Below, in pieces: positions 1 through 8,909 of a stretch of DNA of 64,000 nt. Source of the DNA: Agrobacterium sp. AGB01 (GTDB taxonomy: Bacteria; Pseudomonadota; Alphaproteobacteria; Rhizobiales; Rhizobiaceae). The stretch lies in the NCBI RefSeq assembly GCF_014851585.1, contig NZ_JACVAB010000003.1:186001-250000 (forward strand), in the 5' to 3' direction. The notes beneath the pieces are model-generated. The model was given only the letters and a program-made list of their open reading frames with translations. It ran no database searches and was not told where the DNA came from. How positions within the stretch are numbered: the stretch's first letter is position 1; every line of letters starts with the position of its first letter. The position numbers and the translations under genes were made by a program.

Positions 1-184
1 TTTCATCGACAAGTTTTACCGATTTCCGTTGGAAATAGCCAAAGACACGCTTTTCAAACGCGCCATACAGCAACATCATGCGCCATAGAGTCAGCAATCA
101 GTTGTATCTACTGGCGGGCAAGATTAAACTTTCCCGTTATAGGGCAAGCCAAAGTGTGCCCGTGCCCTTGGGAGGGGGCTTCCC

Positions 185-835
185 ATGACACAACTCACGA
201 TCATCATCGCGGACGATCACCCGTTATTTCGAGGTGCGCTGAAACAGGCCGTCAATGGCATTGATGCAGACCAGACCATTGTGGAGGCCGGGGATTTCGA
301 AACCGCACATGCCGCAGCGCAGGAGCAGAAAGATGCGGACCTTCTGCTGCTCGATCTCGCCATGCCGGGGGTCAGCGGCTTCTCAGGTCTGATGGCATTG
401 CGCGCAGAGTTCTCAAGCCTGCCGATTGTCATCGTGTCTGCCACGGACGACACGACAACAGTCCGCCGCGCCATTGAGCTGGGCGCATCTGGTTTCATTT
501 CGAAATCTGCCGGCATTGATGAGTTGCGCAAAAGCATTCAGACGGTTTTGAACGGGGGAATTTCAACACCGAACGGCTATCAGGACGGACGCGAACACGA
601 TCCTGACATTGCGGACCTCATCAACAGACTACGCACATTGACCCCACAACAGAGCCGCGTTCTTGGCATGCTTGGCGAAGGACTGCTTAACAAACAGATC
701 GCTTATGCTCTTGGGGTTTCTGAAGCCACCATAAAGGCGCATGTCTCGGCAATCCTGCTTAAACTCAAGGTGGATAGCCGCACTCAGGCGGTCATACAGC
801 TGTCGAAAATAAACAGCTCAGCCATGGTGGCGTAG
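185..835 (+). CDS. LuxR/NarL-family response regulator
   Basis: A 216-residue two-component response regulator. The receiver domain (about 1-120) has the acidic pair D10/D11, the phospho-acceptor D57 (in LLLLDLAMPG), S85 and the conserved K107 (ISKSAG). The C-terminal LuxR-type helix-turn-helix spans about 150-210 (LTPQQSRVL ... NKQIAYALGVSEATIKAHV). It is a cytoplasmic DNA-binding regulator expected to be controlled by a histidine kinase. No kinase gene lies next to it, so the signal is unknown. The ATG at 185 is supported by a purine-rich GGGAGGGGG about 7 bases upstream. The 184 bases before it hold no gene that I can support. Confidence 0.9.
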   Translation: MTQLTIIIADDHPLFRGALKQAVNGIDADQTIVEAGDFETAHAAAQEQKDADLLLLDLAMPGVSGFSGLMALRAEFSSLPIVIVSATDDTTTVRRAIELGASGFISKSAGIDELRKSIQTVLNGGISTPNGYQDGREHDPDIADLINRLRTLTPQQSRVLGMLGEGLLNKQIAYALGVSEATIKAHVSAILLKLKVDSRTQAVIQLSKINSSAMVA

Positions 836-950
836 GGAGGAAAGGATTTTATTCCTTCTTCACTTTACTTTATCGTACCAATGTCTAACATGGGGCAGAT
901 GACAATAGGGGTGACTCACGTAACAACCCCACTCATGGGTCCATACGCCA

Positions 951-1622
951 ATGCTTTCACACGATGCGATCTGGAGCGCTATCGACAACCTTGCTGAACG
1001 CAATCAGTTGACCCCTTCCGGACTTGCACGGCGGGCAGGGCTTGATCCTACGTCATTTAACAAATCCAAACGGCTGGGCCCTGATGGTCGTCAACGCTGG
1101 CCCTCGACAGAGTCAGTATCCAAGGTGCTGGAGGCGACAGGCGCAAGTGTCGATGACTTTTTTGGCATTGTCATAACCAACAGTGATACAAACGCTGCAT
1201 TTCAAAACACCGCATTTTCACAAGCTGAACTTAGGGCAATACCCTTGCTTGGCTTTGCGCAGGCTGGATCCGGCGGCTTTTTTGACGATGGTGGCTTTCC
1301 TGCTGGTCAGGGCTGGGACATTGTTGAGTTTCCAACCTCTCCGGCGGACAAGGCAGGTGTTTACGCTCTGGAAGTACAGGGCGAAAGCATGATGCCGCTC
1401 TACAGAGACGGCGATATTCTAATTGTCGAGCCCGGCGCCCAGGTCAGACGTGGTGACCGTGTGGTGGTTAAAAGCCGTGACGGCGAAGTCATGGCAAAAC
1501 TTCTCGCCCGTCAAAGCCCACGCTCTATCGAATTGCTGTCCTTGAACCCGGCACATCCCAACCGAACATTCGACATCAGCGAAGTTGAGTGGATCGCCCG
1601 TATCATTTGGGCAAGCCAATAA
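951..1622 (+). CDS. LexA-like HTH / peptidase S24 transcriptional regulator
   Basis: A 223-residue regulator with an N-terminal XRE-like DNA-binding domain (about 1-75) and a C-terminal S24 signal-peptidase-like domain (about 95-220). The family self-cleaves at an Ala-Gly bond; a matching site is A105-G106 (QAGSGG). The Ser/Lys dyad fits S146 (GESMMP) and K183 (VMAKLL). This is not the standard SOS LexA: the N-terminal domain has the HTH form seen in phage cI-like and rhizobial chromosomal regulators. No phage genes surround it, so it is probably a resident regulator responding to DNA damage or stress; that role is inferred. Confidence 0.85.
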   Translation: MLSHDAIWSAIDNLAERNQLTPSGLARRAGLDPTSFNKSKRLGPDGRQRWPSTESVSKVLEATGASVDDFFGIVITNSDTNAAFQNTAFSQAELRAIPLLGFAQAGSGGFFDDGGFPAGQGWDIVEFPTSPADKAGVYALEVQGESMMPLYRDGDILIVEPGAQVRRGDRVVVKSRDGEVMAKLLARQSPRSIELLSLNPAHPNRTFDISEVEWIARIIWASQ

Positions 1623-1647
1623 GGTGTTCAAAAACGCGTCAATTTGC

Positions 1648-1665
1648 TGCTTGCTCCCGCAAGCA
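1648..1665. repeat. 7-bp inverted repeat after the S24 regulator gene
   Basis: TGCTTGC and GCAAGCA pair perfectly around a TCCC loop, 26 bases after the stop codon. No T-run follows on either strand, so it is a weak terminator candidate. The sub-sequence TTGCTCCCGCAAGCAA (1651-1666) matches the reverse complement of the inositol-operon palindrome (7677-7745) at 14 of 16 positions. Confidence 0.5.
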
Positions 1666-1869
1666 ACACAAGCGTCACCGTCTTTCAATTTTTACGGTTC
1701 TCACGGAGATTAAAAAAGCCGTTTAAACATTCTGTTTATTTCGCGCAAAGCGCTGCGACATAATGTTTTCTTGCATTTTTCATGATAGGTCAGCTTTGCT
1801 TACTTACCCTGCTTGATGAACCCTAGGCCGCAATGCAAAATAGCATGCATTAGCCCGAAAGGATGGGGA

Positions 1870-2508
1870 ATGGTAAAGTCCAAAAGCATATATGGCATGT
1901 GGAAGTCAGATCCGTCGCATCACTCTGCGGCCGAAGACATACAGGGCATATTTACCGGCAGCATGATCTCCGCTTTGGGCTTTTATTTCATGAATAAAGT
2001 CGGTCTGTTGACGGGCGGCACTGCTGGCGTCGCCTTCCTCATGCACTATGCATGGGGCATAAGCTTCGGCTTGCTGTTCTTTGTCGTCAACCTGCCATTC
2101 TACTACCTGTCGTTCAAACGCCTAGGTGCGGCTTTTTCTCTGAAAACATTCATTGCCATTGCGCTGGTATCGGTGATTACCGAACTGGAATCCCGCATGC
2201 TGGTGATTGAAAGCATCAACCCGATATGGGCGGCGCTGCTTGGCGGCCTGCTTTTGGGTTACGGCCTGTTGGCACTTTACCGACACAGGGCAAGTCTTGG
2301 GGGCATCGGCATTCTTGCAATTTATATCCAAGACCGCTTCGGCATTCGCGCGGGCCTGATACAATTGGCATTTGATGCCGTTGTCATGCTGTGCGCCTTC
2401 AGTGTGATAGATCCAATGACCGTTACCTATTCCATCCTTGGTGCGGTCGTGCTGAACATCTTCCTCGCCATCAATCACCGCGCCGATCGTTACATCGTTG
2501 TGCGGTGA
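1870..2508 (+). CDS. YitT-family membrane protein
   Basis: A 212-residue integral membrane protein of the YitT (DUF161) family. Hydrophobic segments include those near FTGSMISALGFYFM, GLLFFVVNLPFYYLSF, FIAIALVSVITEL, IWAALLGGLLLGYGL, LIQLAFDAVVMLCAF and VVLNIFLAI, giving about five or six transmembrane helices. A longer reading from TTG 1813 or ATG 1816 is possible, but ATG 1870 is preferred: an AAAGGA sequence lies 7 bases upstream and the protein then begins just before the conserved region. The family has no firmly established function; a transporter role is often guessed. Confidence 0.85.
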   Translation: MVKSKSIYGMWKSDPSHHSAAEDIQGIFTGSMISALGFYFMNKVGLLTGGTAGVAFLMHYAWGISFGLLFFVVNLPFYYLSFKRLGAAFSLKTFIAIALVSVITELESRMLVIESINPIWAALLGGLLLGYGLLALYRHRASLGGIGILAIYIQDRFGIRAGLIQLAFDAVVMLCAFSVIDPMTVTYSILGAVVLNIFLAINHRADRYIVVR

Positions 2509-2586
2509 TGCTCATTCTTTCCTTTTCAGGCTAAACGAGATTATACTGCTTTGCATTGACCTTTTGAGACTGAAAGGGAAAGCAAA

Positions 2587-2892
2587 ATGCCCATTTTGAC
2601 CCCTGAACTCTGTCACGCAGCACGTGCGCTCGTTAAGGCCGATCAGGCCTTGCTCAGCGAGACATCAGGCGTTCCATTGAACCTGTTGAGACGGTTTGAA
2701 AGCGGCATCGAAACACCTCCCCAGGGCGTCCTGAGCGCCTTGAAATTCGCACTTGAGGAACTCGGCGCTGTATTTCTGCCTGAGGAAGGTAATGGAGCTG
2801 GCGTTCGCCTCAAGTTTGACCGCGAGGAAAGACAAGAGATCGTTGGTTGGGAAGGTGAGGGTGGAAGTGCTGCAGATGACAACGTCATCTAA
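2587..2892 (+). CDS. Small HTH-like protein
   Basis: A 101-residue protein. The first 60 residues resemble a short XRE-type helix-turn-helix: ARALVKADQALLSETSGVP followed by LNLLRRFESG and a helix before LEELGAVFLP. This pattern occurs in small rhizobial proteins annotated as transcriptional regulators. The C-terminus (about 80-101) is acidic and probably disordered. An AAAGGGAAAG Shine-Dalgarno region precedes ATG 2587. It follows the YitT gene by 78 bases and may be expressed with it. No target can be named. Confidence 0.75.
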   Translation: MPILTPELCHAARALVKADQALLSETSGVPLNLLRRFESGIETPPQGVLSALKFALEELGAVFLPEEGNGAGVRLKFDREERQEIVGWEGEGGSAADDNVI

Positions 2893-3171
2893 AAACAACC
2901 GGAAGGCAGAGATTTAAATCCTATAACAATCTCTTCCAAGCAGGCATCAATAATTCCCCCGGGCGTCAATGAATTCAAGCAAGATAAAATTTATACATGC
3001 ACACCGATAATAAGTTGTAGATTGTAATTAATTCAATTTTTAGCGTTGTCATGCGAAAAGCCTGATATTCAGGGAGTATTCGGCGACATCTGTCACCTCC
3101 TGTCACAGCCGGTATTGCTGTCGTGTGGAACGTGAAAACCCGAATACGACCTCATATTTCGGGGGAATCGC
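2893..3171 (+). other. Intergenic region before the chemoreceptor
   Basis: This 279-base AT-rich stretch carries no ORF with coding character and no clear hairpin. It probably contains the promoter of the chemoreceptor gene; no confident -35/-10 pair was picked out. Confidence 0.4.
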
Positions 3172-5412
3172 ATGAAAATTTCAATAAAACACACTCTTGT
3201 GCTTGCCTTTGTCGGCTTAAGCCTCGCTGTTATTGGTTTGATGAGCAAAATGCTTATCCAGGAAATTAAAACATACGATAACTCCTCCCGACTTTCAGAG
3301 CTGGCACAATTGGACGCCAGCTTGTTTGATGGCCTGCTTGGCCTTCGAGGCGAACGTGGCGCCATATCCTCGGCAATCAAACTCGAAACCTCTGCCATGC
3401 AGTCAAGCCTCGTCAATCTCGAGACAGGCCGCAAGCAGGTCGATGGCGCCTTCAGCACAATTCGCACATTGGTCGACAATATCGGCTCCAGCGAAATTCG
3501 AAGCGCCACCACGCCGGTGCTGGATGCTTACGCCAAATGGACGTCCCAGCGCGCGGACATCGACAATGCGCTGAAGCAGGCTGTCGCAAGCCGTGATCCA
3601 GCATTGGGCAAACAAGTGCTGGCTTTTGCTGACGGCATGTTGTCGGACCTGGAAAAGGCCGCCAACCGGGTAGAAGCGACAATCAACGGTCGGGAACCCG
3701 GCATGATCATGTTCACGCAGTTGCGCTCGCTTGGATGGCAGGCCCGCACAAACGGTGGCGCTGCGAACTCGACGCTGGTCGGTGGATTGATTGCCAAAGA
3801 ACCTCTGAGCGCTGCAAAGCTCGCCGAAATCTCCGTACAGGATGCCAAGGTTGACTTTGCACGCGACGTCATTGCCCAGATCGTCGCCAGCCCAACTGCA
3901 CCTGAACAGCTCAAAAAGCTGTTCGACGTTGCGCAAAATTCATACTTCGGCGGCCCTTACGCGGCGCAAAAAGCCAAAGCCCTCGCAGCCTCCAAGGATG
4001 GTGTAGCCGTCGACATCAATGTCGATGATTGGCGTAAGGATGCAGCACCGGCACAGGCATCGCTTGCCGATATCGCATCCGCAGCGCTGGTCGAGATGAC
4101 CGCCTTCACCGCTGCCAATGCAACGTCGGCCACAAGATCAATCATCGCGTACTCCATCGCCACGCTCTTGATAACGGGCCTGTCACTGGTCGGCATTTTG
4201 ACAATCATCTTCCGTATCACCAATCCGATCGCTGAACTGACGGCCATCATGCGCAAGCTGGCCGGTGGCGATCTGTCCGTCACGGTTTTGGGCTCCAGAC
4301 GCAGCGATGAAATCGGCGAAATGGCACGCGCAGTCGAAGTCTTCAAAGAGGCGGCCCTGCACAACAAGGCACTCGAGAGACAGGCAGACGAAAACCGTCG
4401 TGCGTCTGAGGCCGAACGCATCTCCATTCAGGAGCGTGCTGAACAGGAAGCAGAAGAGCGTCTCACAAAGGCAACATCCGGCCTTGCAAATGGTCTGAAG
4501 CGTCTTGCCTCCGGCGACATGCTTTGTGAGATCAACGAGGAATTCAGCGAGCAATTCGAAGCTCTGCGTGAAGATTTCAACAGATCCGTCCATCAGCTTC
4601 GCATTACGCTGGAGCAGGTCAACCAGACCGCGCAGAGCGTCAGCAATGGCAGTGGCGAAATCTCGACTGCGTCGGACCAGCTTTCCAAGCGGACAGAACA
4701 ACAGGCGGCATCGCTTGAAGAAACCGCAGCCGCGCTTGAAGAGGTCACAACCAACGTTAAGCAGACCTCCGAGCGTGCGGGTGAAGCCCGTGAGATGGTA
4801 CGTCACGCAAGCCAGCGAGCAGTTGCTTCAAGCACTGTTGTATCTAGCGCAGTCGAAGCCATGCAGAAGATAGAGATGGCCTCCGGGCAGATCAGCAATA
4901 TCATCGGTGTCATTGATGAGATCGCTTTCCAAACCAACCTTCTGGCGTTGAATGCCGGTGTTGAAGCTGCGCGTGCCGGCGAAGCAGGCAAGGGCTTTGC
5001 GGTGGTTGCACAGGAAGTTCGCGAACTGGCACAGCGCTCTGCCAATGCGGCCAAAGAAATCAAAGCGCTGATCGGTAACTCCGAAGCTGCCGTCAATCAG
5101 GGCGTTACATTGGTGAATGATACCGGCAGCGGTTTGACCGAAATTGCCCAGCTTGTGACCGCTATCAATGAACACATGGACGCCATTGCGACAGCGGCCC
5201 GCGAGCAGGCTTCAGGCTTGGCGGAGATCAACACTTCCGTCAATCACATGGATCAAGTCACACAGCAGAACGCCGCAATGGTTGAGGAGATGAATGCCGC
5301 TGGCGCAAATCTCGCCGAAGAAAGTGGTCGTCTTTCCGACCTTCTTGCGCAGTTCAGAATGCAGGAGGGTAACCCCCAGCAAAACGGCTCGTATCGTCGC
5401 TATGCGGCGTAA
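3172..5412 (+). CDS. Methyl-accepting chemotaxis protein
   Basis: A 746-residue transducer. An N-terminal transmembrane helix (about 8-28) is followed by a large helical periplasmic domain to about residue 320, which I cannot match to a ligand. A second helix (about 322-348, IIAYSIATLLITGLSLVGILTIIF) leads to a HAMP domain starting at RITNPIAELTAIM. Long coiled coil follows, then the signalling hairpin IDEIAFQTNLLALNAGVEAA with EAGKGFAVVAQEVRELAQRSA. The C-terminus (NGSYRRYAA) lacks the NWETF-type CheR/CheB docking peptide. It stands alone, with its own terminator downstream. Confidence 0.93.
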   Translation: MKISIKHTLVLAFVGLSLAVIGLMSKMLIQEIKTYDNSSRLSELAQLDASLFDGLLGLRGERGAISSAIKLETSAMQSSLVNLETGRKQVDGAFSTIRTLVDNIGSSEIRSATTPVLDAYAKWTSQRADIDNALKQAVASRDPALGKQVLAFADGMLSDLEKAANRVEATINGREPGMIMFTQLRSLGWQARTNGGAANSTLVGGLIAKEPLSAAKLAEISVQDAKVDFARDVIAQIVASPTAPEQLKKLFDVAQNSYFGGPYAAQKAKALAASKDGVAVDINVDDWRKDAAPAQASLADIASAALVEMTAFTAANATSATRSIIAYSIATLLITGLSLVGILTIIFRITNPIAELTAIMRKLAGGDLSVTVLGSRRSDEIGEMARAVEVFKEAALHNKALERQADENRRASEAERISIQERAEQEAEERLTKATSGLANGLKRLASGDMLCEINEEFSEQFEALREDFNRSVHQLRITLEQVNQTAQSVSNGSGEISTASDQLSKRTEQQAASLEETAAALEEVTTNVKQTSERAGEAREMVRHASQRAVASSTVVSSAVEAMQKIEMASGQISNIIGVIDEIAFQTNLLALNAGVEAARAGEAGKGFAVVAQEVRELAQRSANAAKEIKALIGNSEAAVNQGVTLVNDTGSGLTEIAQLVTAINEHMDAIATAAREQASGLAEINTSVNHMDQVTQQNAAMVEEMNAAGANLAEESGRLSDLLAQFRMQEGNPQQNGSYRRYAA

Positions 5413-5442
5413 CGCTCCGCTCCATACCATCTGATGTCATCT

Positions 5443-5475
5443 AAACCGCTCCGCGAAAACGGAGCGGTTTAATTT
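5443..5475. terminator. Rho-independent terminator, probably bidirectional
   Basis: AAACCGCTCCG (5443-5453) and CGGAGCGGTTT (5460-5470) form a perfect 11-bp stem with a 6-base loop, then AATTTT on the plus strand. It lies between the convergent chemoreceptor and ribB genes, and the A/T-rich arm ends could end transcripts from both sides. Confidence 0.8.
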
Positions 5476-5485
5476 TATCGCCTCA

Positions 5486-6127
5486 TCAGGCTGCGACTTC
5501 CGTCACGGTGTTCTGCATGTAGGCAATCAGATCTTCGATCGTAACGAGCAGGATATTGTGCTGCTCCGCAAAGATCTCGAGCTGCGGCAGACGCGCCATG
5601 GTACCGTCATCATTGGCAATCTCGCAGATGACGCCCGAAGGCGACTTGCCGGCAAGTCTGCAAAGATCAACGGCAGCCTCGGTGTGCCCTGGACGACCCA
5701 AAACACCATTCGGATTGGCACGCAGTGGGAAAATATGGCCCGGACGCGCAAACTCATCCGGCTTTGCCGAAGGATCAAGCAAAGCCTTTACGGTCGCTGC
5801 GCGGTCCGCTGCAGAAATTCCGGTGGTCGTGCCGGGTAAATAGTCGACAGACACTGTGAATGCTGTTTTCAGAGACTCTGTATTGTTTGGCACCATCAAT
5901 GGAATGTCGAGTTCATCAAGCCGTGAACCTTCCATAGACACGCAAATCAAGCCACGGGCCTTGTTCATCATGAAGGCGATCTTTTCAGCAGTCACATCCT
6001 GCGATGCAAAAACGATATCACCTTCATTTTCGCGGTCCTGATCGTCAACAACGATCACCATTTCACCGCGAGCAATGGCCGAGATAGCATTTTCAATTTT
6101 AGAGATAGTCATTTCATAGTCTTTCAA
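5486..6127 (-). CDS. ribB: 3,4-dihydroxy-2-butanone 4-phosphate synthase
   Basis: A 213-residue cytoplasmic enzyme that converts ribulose 5-phosphate to 3,4-dihydroxy-2-butanone 4-phosphate and formate, a precursor of riboflavin. Family motifs are present: the acidic DDQDRENEGD loop (about 28-37), ICVSMEG, and RPGHIFPLRA with GRPGHTEAAVDL. Its length matches a stand-alone RibB with no GTP cyclohydrolase II domain fused. It is the only riboflavin gene in the window, and an FMN riboswitch lies upstream of its start, so it is probably controlled by FMN at the RNA level. Confidence 0.95.
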   Translation of the reverse strand: MKDYEMTISKIENAISAIARGEMVIVVDDQDRENEGDIVFASQDVTAEKIAFMMNKARGLICVSMEGSRLDELDIPLMVPNNTESLKTAFTVSVDYLPGTTTGISAADRAATVKALLDPSAKPDEFARPGHIFPLRANPNGVLGRPGHTEAAVDLCRLAGKSPSGVICEIANDDGTMARLPQLEIFAEQHNILLVTIEDLIAYMQNTVTEVAA

Positions 6128-6242
6128 GGGTTGAGCCAGAAGTCCGGCTTATGTTGCGCCAACCGTGCTTGGGGGCACTTCGGCAAAACTTCCCTTGGGC
6201 GAACAAACACTGCCCAGCCACCCCGAAGGATGGCTGTCGTGA

Positions 6243-6387
6243 CCTGCTCTCTTCTATCCGGACTATACCGTCGGCTCCGGCATCTCACCGGATCTGCTGA
6301 CCTTCCGGCGGAACCGGAAGCGCTCGCGGGCTCCGGGATTACTCCCGATACCGCCGGTGGGGAATTGCACCCCGCCCTGAGAACAGG
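6243..6387 (-). promoter_or_regulatory. FMN riboswitch (RFN element) of ribB
   Basis: Read on the minus strand, the region has the RFN layout. The closing stem pairs CCTGTTCTC (6387-6379) with GAGAGCAGG (6251-6243), with one G-U pair. The hallmark blocks follow in order: CAGGGCGGGGTGCAATTCCC, ACCGGCGGTA, the helix around AGCCCGCGAGCGC, and GGTATAGTCCGGATAGAAGA. It ends about 115 bases before the ribB start. FMN binding normally lowers expression of the downstream gene by termination or by masking the ribosome site; which applies here was not determined. Confidence 0.95.
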
Positions 6388-6578
6388 CTGAAGATAAGTG
6401 CATAAGCTGGCGAAATGCAAGGCGTGTTGATTTCAAAATCGATATTTAGATGATCGATACGCTGAACACTGTGTTGCATGAAAAAGATGTCTAAGCTTTG
6501 CAGCTAGCGTAGCAAATCATGTATGCAATCTGCCGATTTCTAATGGCAGTTACATGTCAGGCACCGCGCATCTTACGT

Positions 6579-7601
6579 TCAGGCGCTCTCTCTGGGAATC
6601 AGCTTGCCCAAAAACAGCCTGTCAAAATCCTTGTCTTCGGAACTGCCAAGCACCTCAACGAGATATTCGACCATATCGGTCAGTGGTTGGCGATAGGTCG
6701 TCAAACGATAATTCGGGCTATCTGCCTGTGGCACATCATCAAAACCGGCCACAGCGATGTCCTCCGGCACCCGCAGACCAAGTTTATGGCGGATGACATC
6801 AACAGCACCGAGCGCCAGAGCGTCGTTTTCGCAAACGATGATATCAGGCAGATTGACCAAATCACGTCCAGTGAACGCCTTCATGATGACGTCAGCTGCT
6901 AGTTCAGGATCATAGGCGGGCACGCTTGCTGTTTCCGGTTCAACGCCAAAGTAATCCCGCCAGCGGTCAACGAAGGTTTCCTTGCGCAACAAATGTGCGG
7001 AATAGGTGCGTGGTCCGGCCAGAAACATCGGACGTTTATAACCGCGATCACGGACGTAATTGGCAATTTCAGTCGTTGCATGCACGTCATCCACGGCAAT
7101 AGAAATTGTATTCGGGTTACGAGATGTTCTGGCAAAAATGATCAGCTTACGAAACCGCCGGGCGTGCAGGGCGGTTTCCAGAACCTCGTCATCAAACTGA
7201 ATACCAATCAGGATAACCGCATCAACCCGCCGCTGGCTGGCATTGAGCAAAGCATGTCCAGCATCGTCTTTGTTGAGGGTGTTGACGAGGAGAATGTCCC
7301 ATCCCTCACGACGCAGGATCCGCGTCAATCGCTCCATCATCACCAGCTTGTGAGGATTGGCGAAATCGTCAATGAGCAAAGCAACAAGATTGGTCCGATC
7401 AGAGGAGAGACTCGCTGCCCGAAGATCGGGAACATAACCAAGTCGTTCCGCCGCAGACATGACTTTTGCCAGGCTTTTCGGGGAAATAGAGGCGTCTTTG
7501 CGAAACGCACGGTTGACCGTCCACCGCGATACGCCAGCCTCAACCGCTACGTCATCCGCGGTAACGTTCGCGGCGAATAGAGGTTTCTTCTCTTGCGGCA
7601 T
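6579..7601 (-). CDS. LacI-family transcriptional regulator
   Basis: A 340-residue repressor-type protein. The N-terminal helix-turn-helix is ADDVAVEAGVSRWTVNRAF (about 15-33), followed by the hinge region (SLAKVMSAAERLGYVPD). The rest is a periplasmic-binding-protein-like effector domain. A GAGGAGA site precedes ATG 7601. It is divergent from iolG, with three palindromic sites in between, so it most likely controls the inositol operon and responds to a sugar or inositol intermediate. This differs from the RpiR-type IolR known in several rhizobia, and no rpiR gene is present in the window. Confidence 0.9.
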   Translation of the reverse strand: MPQEKKPLFAANVTADDVAVEAGVSRWTVNRAFRKDASISPKSLAKVMSAAERLGYVPDLRAASLSSDRTNLVALLIDDFANPHKLVMMERLTRILRREGWDILLVNTLNKDDAGHALLNASQRRVDAVILIGIQFDDEVLETALHARRFRKLIIFARTSRNPNTISIAVDDVHATTEIANYVRDRGYKRPMFLAGPRTYSAHLLRKETFVDRWRDYFGVEPETASVPAYDPELAADVIMKAFTGRDLVNLPDIIVCENDALALGAVDVIRHKLGLRVPEDIAVAGFDDVPQADSPNYRLTTYRQPLTDMVEYLVEVLGSSEDKDFDRLFLGKLIPRESA

Positions 7602-7676
7602 AATCGTCTCCTCGTAACCTTATGTCGTGTATCGCGGTTCATTGATAGCTCCTTTTTGCACACGCTTCCATTTATT

Positions 7677-7745
7677 TTGCTCACGGGAGCAAATTGCTGT
7701 TGCTCACGGGAGCAAATGAGTGCTAGGTCTTGCTCACGGGAGCAG
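7677..7745. promoter_or_regulatory. Triple LacI-type operator
   Basis: Three copies of the palindrome TTGCTCACGGGAGCAA lie at 7677-7692, 7700-7715 and 7730-7745; the last base differs in the third copy. Each has a central CG step, as usual for LacI-family operators, and 7 of 8 half-site pairs match in the first two. Start-to-start spacing is 23 and 30 bases. The third copy ends 27 bases before the iolG start. They are the obvious binding sites for the divergent LacI protein. Confidence 0.8.
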
Positions 7746-7772
7746 GAGGGCTTCCAATTCGGGAGGAATAGA

Positions 7773-8765
7773 GTGCTTAAAGTTGCATTGCTCGGCGCTG
7801 GCCGCATCGGTCGGGTTCACGCGGTCAATATTGCCGCAAACACCAGAAGCGAGCTGGTCGCCGTTGCGGACGTTAATACAGCGGCCGCAGATGAGTTAGC
7901 CGGACATTACGGTGCCCAGGCACGTTCGATAGAGGATATTCTGGCAGACAAAGCCATCAATGCAGTCCTTATCGCAACTTCGACCGATACCCACTCTGAT
8001 CTTATCGAGAAAGCGACAGCAGCCGGAAAGGCTGTGCTGTGCGAAAAGCCGGTCGATCTTTCCCTTGAGCGCGCCAAGGCCTGCCTGTCGAAAACAGAAT
8101 CCTTGGGCCTGCCGGTGATGATCGGTTTCAATCGCCGTTTCGATCCAAATTTTGCGGCTGTAAAAGCTGCGGTCAACGCCGGTGAAATCGGCAAGCCGGA
8201 ACTACTGTCGATCACATCATTTGACCCGGCACCGCCACCTGTCAGCTATGTAAAGGTTTCCGGCGGCCTGTTCCGCGACATGATGATCCATGACTTCGAC
8301 ATGGCTAACTTCATTATGGGCGACGCACCCAAGACCGTGCATGCTGTTGGCACATCGATTGTCGATCCGGAGATTGGCAAAGCTGGCGACGTCGACACGG
8401 CAGTTGTGACGCTGACCTACGCAAACGGCCGCATCGCGGTTATCAAGAACAGCCGCCGCGCCATTTATGGTTATGACCAGCGATTGGAACTGCTCGGTTC
8501 GGAAGGCCTGCTTTCGGCCGCCAACATTCTGGAAAACACAGTTTCCAAGGCCACCAAGGCCGGCGTGACGAGCGCGAAGCCAGAGCACTTCTTCCTTGAA
8601 AGATACATGCGTGCCTATGTTGCGGAATGGAATGCATTTGTCGCCGCAGTCCTTGATGGCGCAGCGATCCCAGTCACATTGAAAGATGGCGTTCAGGCGC
8701 TGGCACTTGCTGAAGCGGCAACGCAATCGGCGCAAACAGGTCGTTCGGTTGAACTGACGCTGTAG
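7773..8765 (+). CDS. iolG: Inositol 2-dehydrogenase (Gfo/Idh/MocA family)
   Basis: A 330-residue NAD-dependent dehydrogenase expected to oxidise myo-inositol to 2-keto-myo-inositol (scyllo-inosose), the first catabolic step. The N-terminal Rossmann motif is VALLGAGRIGRVHAVN; the family dinucleotide-side motif CEKPVDLS (Lys in EKP) and the catalytic-side GGLFRDMMIHDFDMANFIMG (D and H) are present. The open frame extends upstream to 7593, but that part crosses the operators and repressor start. GTG 7773 is chosen because GGGAGGA lies 5 bases before it and because the protein then starts at the Rossmann strand. It is the first gene of the long inositol operon. Confidence 0.88.
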   Translation: MLKVALLGAGRIGRVHAVNIAANTRSELVAVADVNTAAADELAGHYGAQARSIEDILADKAINAVLIATSTDTHSDLIEKATAAGKAVLCEKPVDLSLERAKACLSKTESLGLPVMIGFNRRFDPNFAAVKAAVNAGEIGKPELLSITSFDPAPPPVSYVKVSGGLFRDMMIHDFDMANFIMGDAPKTVHAVGTSIVDPEIGKAGDVDTAVVTLTYANGRIAVIKNSRRAIYGYDQRLELLGSEGLLSAANILENTVSKATKAGVTSAKPEHFFLERYMRAYVAEWNAFVAAVLDGAAIPVTLKDGVQALALAEAATQSAQTGRSVELTL

Positions 8766-8909
8766 GCATCTGACCACTCGTCATGATGCATGAGTTTTTG
8801 GCCGGAGTGCGTAGGGAGAACGCGCACCCGGTCTCGAAATCCGGCTTGGAGGGCCGGGAGGCAAGGGCGTTCAGACGGGGCGCCTTGCGAAACTTAACGG
8901 GAGGATATC
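8766..8909 (+). other. iolG to binding-protein intergenic leader
   Basis: A GC-rich 144-base gap inside the operon with short inverted repeats, for example CCGGC/GCCGG around TTGGAGG at about 8842-8858. No T-run follows. It may act as a processing or stability element for the abundant binding-protein mRNA. Confidence 0.35.

Noticed and set aside
1..184. End of an upstream gene
   Set aside because: No frame with coding character on either strand could be supported within these bases.
951..1622. S24 regulator as sign of a prophage
   Set aside because: No integrase, structural or lysis genes lie nearby, and the neighbours are ordinary chromosomal genes.
7593..7772. Upstream extension of the iolG reading frame
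   Set aside because: It crosses the repressor start and the three operators, and its protein sequence has no family similarity; GTG 7773 has a clear ribosome site.
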